This document shows positions 19,406 to 28,415 of a stretch of DNA of 64,000 nt, piece after piece (positions within the stretch are counted from its first letter, which is position 1; every line of letters begins with the position of its first letter). A model generated the notes under the pieces. It was not told where the DNA came from. It ran no database searches and was given only the letters and a program-made list of their open reading frames with translations. The DNA is taken from positions 18,019,479 through 18,083,478 of the forward strand of contig NC_135218.1 in the NCBI RefSeq assembly GCF_052324685.1. The letters run 5' to 3'. The translations under genes and the position numbers were made by a program. Source of the DNA: Brachyhypopomus gauderio (Eukaryota > Chordata > Actinopteri > Gymnotiformes > Hypopomidae).

Positions 19406-22096
19406 ATGATCTAACTGATGCAAAAAGAAAAATCAAGCAGTATCTTGACAGTGACACTGCTGGTTTGCAATCAGAGGATGAGGATGAAGGAGGAAAATAA
19501 AGAAAAACGTTTAAATGAGGTCTTGTGTTTTCTGGTTTAGATACTTAAATGAAAGTGACAGTGATATGTCTGGTAATGAAGGAATTACATCTGTCCGAAA
19601 GATTAATTTCAGGCTACCACATATACCTCAAACTTTCCCACCAACTATTACAGATATTTGTAAGACTTGTTTTTATTCTTTTTATAATGCATCCCTATTT
19701 AAAATGTATTATATAAAATGTTTACTGCTGTGTAATTGCATGCATTTGTATCTGTTTGGTTTTAGCTGCTAAACCCCAGGGACCAATCAATGAAGTAAGC
19801 AGGTCTGGTGCTTACTTGCTAAAATCTTATAAACCACCTTAAGTAAACCCCTCTTCAGCTTGCTACATAGTCACTGGTCAAACACTGGTCATAACAACGG
19901 ACAACTTTATGTGGCAGGAATATTATACTTCTGAAACCTACTACTATATCGATTCTCACAAACACAGTATAAAGATTTCACATGTATAGATTGGTATCAG
20001 ACAGTGATTCTAGATAGCAGTGTTGTTTACTCTGTTGATGGATGTGTCTGCATGTGTGTTTCAGATCAAAAATTTGGTAAATATTGTATTGCCATGTTCT
20101 TGCCAATACACAGCCCTATATGCTACTTTCCTACTTTTTTGCATTTACCAGGTTTTTGAATTAGGATTTGTAGTATGCAAACTCATTTTGTTTATATGTA
20201 TGAGGAGAGGATAGGTGATTGTGCTTGTTGAGTAGGGCCTTTTTGGTTATGTGAGCCTTCTGTGTGTTATTTTTCCTGTATGCATTTTTTGTTTAGCTGC
20301 CAATTCTCAGGACCTTTTTGATGGCAGAAATGCTTCTTCATCCTCCTTGCTTACTTGACCCAGAGGGATGGGAACAGAAGAGAAATGTGTTTTCAGGCCA
20401 CAATTCAGAGTTGGACAGCATAGTGGCCCAATCTCCTGCTCAGGTGAACTAGTCGTGTTCTCTGGTCATGCTTCACCAAGCCTAACATGCAGCCATATTC
20501 AACTTTAGCTTGTTTTGGGCCCTAAAGCTGAAAGGCATGGTGAACTTTATTTAAACATTGTGGAAATTAATGTGAAGACTTTTTTCTGGATTTGTATTGT
20601 CTTTCAGCTGCAGAATTACACATCCTGCTTCTGCTTGAAAACATAAAGCAGCAAGTGTCACAGCTGTCAGTGACTGTTGGATTTCTGATGACTGGAGTAG
20701 GGTCCACTCCACAACTCCAGTGTAAAATGCCTGAAGAATTCCAGTTTCCGTTGGACAGCATAGATGAGGTTGATCAGTTTGAAGCGTGGATACAGTGTCC
20801 AGAAAATGTACAAAGAAAAAACAATCTTGTAAGTATGTATGTCAGCTTTCAGTGCATTGATGTACAGTACAGACCAAAAGTTTGGACACATTTTCTCATT
20901 CAAAGAGTTTTCTTTATTTTCATGACTATGAAAACTGTAGATTCACACTGAAGACACCAAACGATTATTTAACACGTGTGGAATTATATAATTAACAAAA
21001 AACAATTGTGAAACAATTGAAAATATGTCTTATACTCTAGGTTCTTCAAAGTAGCCACAGTAGGTGGCTCAGTAGGTGTTTTCTACTAGTTCTGGCTTTT
21101 TAGTGACTCTTGACACTACTTATTACTGTTTAAGAGTATAAAAATGTTGATGTATTATATATAGATGCAAGCTGTTGGTGGTTCATTTATTTTGCATTTA
21201 TGTATTTGTTCTCACACACAGGTTTCTGCTTTGTCATCTGTTGGGGGACTAGATACAAAGAAAGTAACCTGGAATATCCTGGCACGCCTCTTCTCTTGCA
21301 GTGTTTCAAAGAAAATAAACTGGAAAGGGGTCAGTGGGGAAAAAGCATTCCACAAAATGGGGAGCAAAACTATACTCATACGTAAGTATTAATACAAGTA
21401 TTTGTTAATTTAGGATTTGAGAAAAAATAAAACAAAAGATGTACTGTTCAGTCAATATTTCAGTACTTAATGTCAGTAAGTGTTGCAAGGGTACAGAGTA
21501 AGAGTTTGTTTGAGACCAACAGAAGATAATACTAAAAGACTGCAAACAGTTTAATTGTTTTGTGTGTGGATAAATTTAGGCATATAATTATGGTTATTAT
21601 ATAGTGTATTTGTATATAGTTAAACCGTTTGTCAGAGCATGAGTTTTTGTTCAGTGTAATGCTGCAAGTTGCAGATTATTCTGTGCATCGTTTACCAGGG
21701 TTTGCCATTTGATCTATAGACAATGTTGTTTTGTAGGGATTCCACGTTGAAAACAGGTGAACCAAATCACTTGTTAAATGTTAAAATGTGTTACCAAATT
21801 ATTAATTGCATGTAAAAGTGAATAGTCTAGTAATATGTGCTGGCCTATCTACTCTCACTTTTTTTTCAACAATTTATTTTTAACTCCTTCCTTTTTCTTT
21901 TTGTTGTTTTAGCTGTGGTTAATATTCTGTTGTCCAGCACTGCTTTCTCATTAATTTGTGTTTGTGTTTAGGTTCTTTTCGGAAATGTCCAACTTCTGCA
22001 GGAGCAACAGACACTGAAATAACTCGGCATGCCATCAGATGGTTCAATTTGTCCTGTGACCGAGGGGGTGGACGGCAAGAACGCAACAAGCAGTGA
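19406..22096 (+). CDS. Multi-exon gene with DUF4806-like C-terminal domain
   Basis: Exon-like blocks, each flanked by AG/GT signals, lie at 19,406-19,499 (DDLTDAKRKIKQYL, LQSEDEDEGG, then TAA), 19,541-19,659, 19,766-19,794, 20,297-20,443, 20,608-20,828, 21,222-21,381 and 21,972-22,096. The last three join in frame. They give FPLDSIDEVDQFEAWIQ, SALSSVGGLDTKKVTWNILA, NWKGVSGEKAFHKMGS, then TEITRHAIRWFNLSCDR and a stop, which is the layout of the uncharacterised DUF4806 family. The N-terminal block has a stop, and the joint between 20,443 and 20,608 is off by one base, so the 5' half may be decayed or my exon choice may be wrong. An AATAAA lies at 22,169. Its function is unknown. Its position inside a long inverted repeat suggests it is an element-borne accessory gene. 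Confidence 0.6.
20608..21381 (+). CDS. Core DUF4806-like exons (20,608-20,828 and 21,222-21,381)
   Basis: The first exon begins AELHILLLLENIKQQVSQL, an amphipathic, coiled-coil-like helix usual before this domain, then MPEEFQFPLDSIDEVDQFE. The donor is CTT|GTAAGT. The second exon begins after ACACACAG with VSALSSVGGLD and ends C|GTAAGT, completed by GTTCTTTTCGG in the last exon. No stop interrupts this part, so it could still be translated. Confidence 0.65.
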
Positions 22097-22930
22097 GAAT
22101 GTCCTGTGGGGGTGTTTATACACAGTCATACCAGAATATTACACTGATATGTATGTGTGTATTACAAAAATAAATTAGGTAAAAAAAGAATTTGTTTTAT
22201 TTATTGTTTATTTATTTTTCTTCAAATTGTGGAAGTGAAAGGACAGCACTATGAATAATACAAATAAAAAAATATTGACTGATTAAATTTATTCAGAATT
22301 TATAATATTTTAAAACGAATTAAATAAATATTGCATTTCTATTTTAACAATTTGGTTGAAAAATATTTAACATTGATATAGTTCATATTTTAAAACATAC
22401 TATGGAAAGCAATGTTTATTTTAGTAAGTTTAGTTAAAGTATTGTGTTTGTATTTTAGAATCTACTATGGAAATTATTTTCTACATATTTTAAAATGTAA
22501 TTGTGTAAAGTATTGCATTAATACATTTAAACTAGTAGGGAAAGCATTATATTATATTTTACTAGAACTAGAAAGGTAAGATAGCTTGCTGTTTCTTCTG
22601 TCAGCAAACCTGATTCAAGTAATTAGTTAATTAAACAGCCGTTTCAGCCATTTGCATGCGTGTATTAAAGCAGTGCAGAGCAGGGCGGCGCCAGGACTAC
22701 ATTATAGTAGTAAACACACCGTTATAAACGCGCAGCTGAATCGAAGCTGATCCAGGTGTTCTGTCGATTTTTCCTACCCATCGAAAATTCATACCAAGGC
22801 TTACTGCGCATGCGCAAGTCGCTTTTACGTGACTTTTGGTGGCCGCCTACTACACCCATCGATTTTTCCTGCCTGCTAGCGAATTTCAAAAGTGCAGTAC
22901 TATTTAGTCCTTTCAATAGTGCAGTAAGTT
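22097..22930. other. 3' flank of the DUF4806-like gene with a stray terminal motif
   Basis: It is AT-rich, with an AATAAA at 22,169-22,174. TTAAATA(A)-type and ATTTTAAAA(C/T)-type words recur at 22,310-22,560. At 22,758-22,880 the motif CTGTCGATTTTTCCTACC and related TCGATTTTTCCTGCC words appear just inside the right arm, so a terminal-like sequence lies at an internal position. Confidence 0.5.
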
Positions 22931-23594
22931 AATTTCTTGTTTATAATTTCTTCTTTGTTTGCAATTGCAATGTTTTCAACTGTGCATTAAGTTAACTAGT
23001 TGATTAAAATGTTTTAAACAGCGCCATTTTACTACCTGTTATTACCTATTTATAGGGACTTGGATATTTCCGCATGATAATGATTGAGCCGTGTATACAC
23101 TAATACGCAAAATAAAACTTTTATTTTAAAGCTCATCCTACTTTTTAAACGCTGATTTGCGCTACATTACGACGTTTCCATAAGGTAAACAAACTAAGAG
23201 ATACTACAATACTACTTTTTAAACGCTGATTTGCGCTACATTACAACGTTTCCATAAGGTAAACAAACTAAGAGATACGTCTACAAATACTACTTTTTAA
23301 ACGCTAAATTGCGCTACATTACAACGTTTCCATAAGGTAAACAAACTAAGAGATACGTTTACAATACTACTTTTTAAACGCTGATTTGCGCTACATTACA
23401 ACGTTTCCATAAGGTAAACAAACTAAGAGATACGTCTACAAATACTACTTTTTAAACGCTGATTTGCGCTACATTACGACGTTTCCATAAGGTAAACAAA
23501 CTAAGAGATACGTCTACAAATACGCGATGCCAACGGACACGGTAGGAAAATTCGACAAGGTAGGAAAATTCGACAGACTAGTCTATAAATACTC
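22931..23594 (-). repeat. Right arm of the long inverted repeat
   Basis: It is the complement of 14,317-14,903, with one extra 78-bp unit (about five copies at 23,136-23,525). It ends with two complements of TCGAATTTTCCTACC and AGACTAGTCTATAAATACTC. Confidence 0.85.
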
Positions 23595-23890
23595 ATAGTA
23601 AGCGGTAAGTGGATCTGAGCCGCATTTGGGCCGAAGGAACACAAAAACTATAAAGATCTGGCGTGGTGCCAGTCCGGTGTCATTCTGAGTCCGTACGCCA
23701 GATCCATACGTAAGGCCCATTTATGCTCAACGTTAAATACGCGTACGTATACGGACGGGGCCTTTTGTCCGTTCTCTGCGTTCATTTCGTGCGTATTTGT
23801 GCACGTTTGAATGCGTACTGTACGGAGCAATACCACTGGCAGCCGTGGGGGCAGTATAGGACGCTTCTATATGGACACAACGAAGAAGAA

Positions 23891-24030
23891 ATGGCGGAAC
23901 TTTTTGAAGAGCGGTTGTGCGAGCTTGTTCGAAATCTTAATCACTTGTATGACGTAACTTCACCGGGGCACAGGGACAAACAGTTGTTACAAAACAGCTG
24001 GGAGGACATTGGAAAAGAATTAGGTGTGAG
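23891..24030 (+). pseudogene. MADF-like (Harbinger DNA-binding partner) N-terminus
   Basis: It reads MAELFEERLCELVRNLNHLY, then SPGHRDKQLLQNSWEDIGKE, the start of a MADF/Myb-like domain of the accessory protein encoded by PIF/Harbinger elements. The similarity ends at about 24,030, where sequence from the other gene begins in opposite orientation. Confidence 0.6.
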
Positions 24031-24215
24031 TTGGACATTCGAAAATACTGGAAATGACGTTCGTCATCAATCTCTCTCATCGGTAAAACAAGTGAATAAA
24101 ATTCTCCGTCCAAAAGTCGCATAGTATTTAATGGCCTCACAGACCACCGCCGTCTTGTTTGCCGCCTTTTTCGTTTTCGAAGCAGGTACAACACTAAAAG
24201 CTCCTCCACCGCCGC
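24030..24215 (-). pseudogene. Harbinger transposase N-terminus
   Basis: On the - strand it reads MAAVEELLVLYLLRKRKRRQ, then RRRWSVRPLN, then GEFYSLVLPMREIDDERHFQ and YFRMS, the usual beginning of a HARBI1-like transposase before the catalytic domain. It breaks off at about 24,030. The rest of the transposase is missing. Confidence 0.65.
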
Positions 24216-25062
24216 CATGCTTGATACTCTGAACTGCCCCCTGCTGGATGTATTGTTTAACAACCATTTCAACGGAGTTGACGCGTGGAAGTATGTGGGC
24301 AGTGTCGTTTATATCGCTTGAAACGCACGTATACGTTTACGTACGTAAAGGGAGTATAAATGAGGCTTAAGACTGGACCGTTGTGCGTTTGGACGAAGGC
24401 CCAGGTCCGTTTTACGGACCTGGCCCGGATTTTATGACAGTTCCCGCCCAGATCCAGGCCGAATCTTGGTTGTTAACTAATTCAATCAGGAGAGGTCTGG
24501 AGAGGCGTGTTCCAAAGTGAATCCGTGAGGAAATATTCATGACTGGGGAGTTGCGTGTAAACGGTTTGATTTGCTCACTAGCTACAGCGTTCCACCCAGA
24601 GACGTATATATACGGTCTCTGTATATACCGTATATATACGGTCTCTGGTTCCACCCAGGGCGGGGGTCGGCAACCCGCATGCGGCTCTCTGGCGACTCCC
24701 TGGAGCTTTTTCAAAAATGTTTGAAAATGTAAAAAGATGGGGGAGAGAAATATATTTTTTGTTTTAATATAGTTTTTGTAGGAGACAAACATGACACCAA
24801 CATTCTTAACGAAATTAATTTTCAACATTTATGTCAACGAAGATTTGCGTCATAGCCTGCGACACACGTTTCTATTAGCAGGGCGAGAAAGCTCAGCTTG
24901 GCCAAAGCCACAAATGGAGCGAAATTGAAAGCCTCCCAACACCCGAGAAACATGTCTATGACACATGGAATGCTCTTCCTGACAATTCTAGGAACATGAA
25001 CACATGCATTTGGGGTATTATCCATCTTTGGATCAACATACCTGTGCGAACAGATATTTTCA

Positions 25063-25202
25063 AACATGAACTACATCAAATCAAAATATCGCACCCACTC
25101 ACAGATGAGAGCTTGCAGTCCCGCGTCAAGATTAAAGTTACATCTTACATGTCGGATGTTGAGAAGCTGACCAGTGATGTCCGAAAACAGAAGTCACATT
25201 AA
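25063..25202 (+). pseudogene. hAT transposase C-terminus (GTF2IRD2-like)
   Basis: It reads LTDESLQSRVKIKVTSYMSD then VEKLTSDVRKQKSH and a TAA stop (25,200-25,202). This is the end of the hAT dimerisation region. The preceding sequence (IPVRTDIFKHELHQIK) has weak family resemblance. Only this terminal piece is intact. Confidence 0.65.
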
Positions 25203-25873
25203 ACGGGTTGCGGTTTTATTTTTATAAACGGAGCCTGCTTTATTGCACTTTGTTTAGTGCCCAAATAAGGGGCATGTTATGCACGTTCCATTTTGTTGTT
25301 TTTTCGAATCGTAAAAATAAAAATGACAAAAAATCCCGTTTAATGACATAATTCATTAATATTGTAATATAGTTAAACTTGATCAGCGTCCTACAACAGA
25401 GCAGTCACGTGGTGCGTCATTCTCTACAGCCCCCATACTCAAATAGCGGCCCTATCTAATTCTGGCCCGCGAGCTGTTTTGAAAAGTGTTTTTTTTTTTT
25501 TTTTTTTTAGGAATCTTTTTTTTCAATCGCGCTATCCGCTCTTATTTTGAAATCGCGCACCGCGATCTCAAGACGATGCCGGGCATTGCCTTTATGGCAA
25601 CAACAAACAGGTAGCAGACGCCTAAATGCGTCCCCCCAGGGCCGGCGCCACGGGGGGCCGAAAGGTATCCCGCCCCCTCAATGTAAATAATAAGACCCAT
25701 TTATTTTACAACAATCGCTGCATGGCGCCCCTTCGCCCGCTCAAAAATCGTTACACGGCACCCCCCGCTCAACAACTTACGTTCGCCACCAATGATCTAT
25801 ATTACTGGATAGCTTTATTATTGGATTACTAGCTATAGCGGCAACAGGCGATGTCCAATCCAGTAATATAGAT

Positions 25874-26839
25874 CAGTGTTTCTCAACCTTTTTTCAGTTG
25901 TGGCACCCTTTATATGCATGCAAAATTTTAAGGCACCCCAGTTTACAATGCGTTAAAAACACAGGCTTTGGGGGGTGGGGGGTGGAGACGTAAGTTGTTG
26001 ACGGGGGGGTGTGAACGTAAAATGGACACAAATTAAGTATTATATCGCAATCTATCGATCGCGGGTGGTTGGCGCCAAAGCGAACTAGTAACTCATTGAA
26101 TCATAGATATGGATCAGATAAATAAACAAGATTTTTTTTCGGATGTGAGATATCGGAAGTGTGCCGTGAGAGCGTGTGAAAACGGTCAAATGCGTGTGTC
26201 TCATGCTCAATGCGTGAGCGTTGGCAACCCTGAAAACATACTCTCTGCAACCATCTCCCGGCCAACATAACACAAAAAAAGTGATTATTAAGACAGAGAG
26301 CAGATAAATGTGACTTACAGTCAGTGGGAAACCTGCGTAATCACGTGCTGACCTTGGTCATATGCAGGTCATATGCACGCTTTGAGCGTGAGACTCACGC
26401 ATATTTAGCGATTTCACACGCTCTCACGCCACACATGGAATTTCTCACGCTTGAATATTATTATTATTAATTTATTTTTTAAATAATCTAATCGCCGCAC
26501 ACCGCAGCATATTCAGCCAATCCATCGGTTGTATATTATAACAGGTTGAACCAATCAGAATATAGATCGCGCTATTTCTTGGTAGACTTTAGCCAGCCCG
26601 CTCCCCAACCACACACACACACAGCCGCTACACTAACCATCGCGACAGATTCCAATCCCCCCCGCCTGAAAAAAAGTTCACGCCCACCAAACTTGAGAGA
26701 TCTGGTCATATGAAATACATTTTAATTATTTTTAAAGCGTATAATAACTTCAATTTTTAAAACTATAGTTTTTTATTTCACATCAGAATATTTTGGCACC
26801 CCCGATGAAGACAGACGGCACCCCGGTTGAGAAACGCTG
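25874..26839. mobile_element. 966-bp hAT element with perfect 8-bp TSD
   Basis: The ends are CAGTGTTTCTCAACC and, complemented, CAGCGTTTCTCAACC. ATATAGAT flanks both sides (25,866-25,873 and 26,840-26,847). It contains further nested MITE sequence (about 25,970-26,232, ending GTTGGCAACCCTG, with the TTAAGTATTATATCGC core) and a GAGCGTGAGACTCACGC stretch near 26,380. No transposase is seen. Confidence 0.85.
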
Positions 26840-27217
26840 ATATAGATCATTGTTCGCCACCAACCCCCCCCAAAAAAAAGATTAAATCTCACTCCAAGTG
26901 ATTTTGAAAAGTTGGCAAAAGTTGTAGCTAACTTAGTCATTTTGATAGTAGGCTAATATAGACACATACAGCATGTGTTGCCTTCATTATAAGGCTTATA
27001 TAAGGCTTAAAATTTTTTGCAGGTCCAGACATGTTTTTTTGGTCCAATATGGCTTTTTCAACATTTTAGGTTGCCGACCCCTGACCTAGGGTGACCAGAT
27101 TTGGGTTTCTGAAAAGGAGGACAACATAGTACACTAACAAAAACATACACTGACATGTTTTTAGTGTAATAGTGATAGACTAAGTAAAAATAATAATAAA
27201 AAAGAAAAGACTCCTCT

Positions 27218-27450
27218 TCAGTCCTCCTTTTGCGGGGTGTATTTGTCAGAAGTCTGCATCTCTTTCAACAGTTTACGATTATTCATTAAGTACGTATGAA
27301 AATCTTTGCAGGTCATGTTTGCCACAGACACATAAGTGCCTGCCTTACACGTCAAGCAATCTGCCTCATACGGATCACGACCCTGGCAAAAGCACGGGAA
27401 TTTTTTTCTTTTTAACTCCTCCGTAAACATACACTTTCGTTTCGGCATTG
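27218..27450 (-). pseudogene. hAT transposase N-terminal BED-like zinc finger fragment
   Basis: It reads MPKRKCMFTEELKRKKFPCF, then DPYEADCLTCKAGTYVSVAN, then a stop after TPQKED. The CxxC motif followed by GTYVSVAN resembles the N-terminal finger of some fish hAT transposases. The second His pair of a full BED finger is not convincing, and no catalytic domain follows. Confidence 0.55.
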
Positions 27451-27605
27451 CCGTAGAACTGGCGGACACGCGTGCTTTCGCTTGTAAACACTCGGGGTTA
27501 GACTGGCAGGCCCACGCTTTCTCCTTCACACACACACACAATGTAAAGTAGATAGATTTCAGGAGAAGGGCGTGACTAATTTGCGATACAGAGAAACCTG
27601 GAGTG

Positions 27606-27769
27606 CACGGACGTAATTTTGGGGGGGGGGGACGGGGGGGACATGTCCCCCCCACTTTTTCAAAAGCCGGCTTTGGTCCCCCCCAGTTTTTACGGTTAAA
27701 ACCAAATGTTTAAATAGCGACGAATCCATGTCCCCCCCACTTTTGAAATCAAAATAAATTACATCCATG
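27606..27769. mobile_element. 164-bp hAT MITE (CACGGACGTAATTT family), copy 1
   Basis: The ends are CACGGACGTAATTTTGGG and, complemented, CATGGATGTAATTTATTTT. A perfect 8-bp TSD CTGGAGTG flanks it (27,598-27,605 and 27,770-27,777). It is very similar to 31,724-31,882. Confidence 0.9.
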
Positions 27770-28127
27770 CTGGAGTGGAATGGAGTGGCAGTTCTAATCA
27801 CAATGCACTGTACATGTATTATGTTTGAGGCAGTCGAACAAAATCCCGGACAATTTTTAAATTCCCCTTTTGAGACATTTTTTTAGGTCTCAAAAGTAGT
27901 ACATGTCCGGGAAAAAGAGGACGTCTGGTCACCCTAGGTCAAAGGGCAGAGCAATTGGTGAACTACCTGGTGACCTTGTTGCAACTTGTGCCATCATGGA
28001 CAAGCTGACAATAACTTTACATGCTTCTCAATCACCAAAATGGTAACAAGAGGAGCAAGCTGTTGGGAAGATGTGAGTTGCAGGAAGCAGCTTTGGAGAA
28101 GTTACAAACATCCTACAGGCTAATGCA

Positions 28128-28407
28128 CAGGGCTCTCAAGTTTTGGATTCATGTCAGAGTGTGAGAGTTGTTGACGGGGGGTGGCGAACGTTAATTGATG
28201 GGGGGGTGGGGGTGGCGAACGTAAGTTGTTGAGCGGGGTGGGGGTTTGTATATCGCGATCGATCGCCAGTGGAGGGCGACATAGATATGGATCGGAGGTA
28301 AATAAACTAGATTTTTTTTTTCTCGCCGTGTGAAATCGGAAGTGTGGCGTGTGAAGACGGTCAAATGCGTGTGTCACACGCTCAATGCGTGAGACTTGAG
28401 AGCCCTG
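28128..28407. mobile_element. 280-bp MITE with perfect 8-bp TSD
   Basis: The ends are CAGGGCTCTCAAGTTTTGG and, complemented, CAGGGCTCTCAAGTCTCACG. CTAATGCA flanks both sides (28,120-28,127 and 28,408-28,415). The middle has TTGTTGAC + G-run, GGCGAACGTAA and ATATCGCGATCGATCGCCAG, the core also found in other MITE families here. Confidence 0.9.
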
Positions 28408-28415
28408 CTAATGCA

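Larger units (their letters stand above)
14317..23594. mobile_element. 9.3-kb inverted-repeat-bounded unit carrying a DUF4806-like gene and a kelch gene fragment
   Basis: The outer ends are GAGTATTTATAGACTAGTCT at 14,317 and its exact complement ending at 23,594. The arms are 14,317-14,903 and 22,931-23,594. They look almost identical over the roughly 210 bp inside the 78-bp repeats. The unit holds a CpG-rich segment (15,690-15,990), arm 2 of the kelch inverted duplication, nested hAT elements and a multi-exon DUF4806-like gene. No target-site duplication is visible at these ends and no transposase was recognised, so it may be one large DNA element or two opposed copies of a smaller one. Confidence 0.6.
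23714..24367. mobile_element. Harbinger deletion derivative with remnants of both genes
   Basis: The ends are GGCCCATTTATGCTC and, complemented, AGCCTCATTTATACTC. TAA flanks both sides (23,711-23,713 and 24,368-24,370), the usual 3-bp Harbinger target. It contains one end each of the two genes such elements carry, facing each other (see next two entries). Confidence 0.75.
24656..27083 (+). mobile_element. hAT transposon (GTF2IRD2-like family) with nested insertions
   Basis: The left end has GGGGTCGGCAACCCGCATGC and the right end GGTTGCCGACCCCTG at 27,083. The transposase C-terminus is at 25,063-25,202 and the 3' untranslated part resembles the copy at 1,363-2,236. Other elements are inserted between about 25,440 and 26,880, including 25,874-26,839. 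Most of the transposase coding region is missing. No matching TSD is seen. Confidence 0.65.
27086..27938 (-). mobile_element. hAT element with 15-bp termini and a BED-like N-terminal exon
   Basis: It has perfect terminal inverted repeats ACCTAGGGTGACCAG. The sequences just outside do not form a clear duplication. An exon-like frame on the - strand lies at 27,218-27,450, and a younger MITE (27,606-27,769) is inserted. Confidence 0.75.

Noticed and set aside
24600..24650. Palindromic TATATATACGGTCTCTG repeats
   Set aside because: Short AT-rich palindrome next to a hAT end. No clear element.
25794..25873. Inverted repeat GATCTATATTACTGGA with 48-base loop
   Set aside because: Most likely made by insertion of the hAT at 25,874 next to related DNA. 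No transcript or function is suggested.
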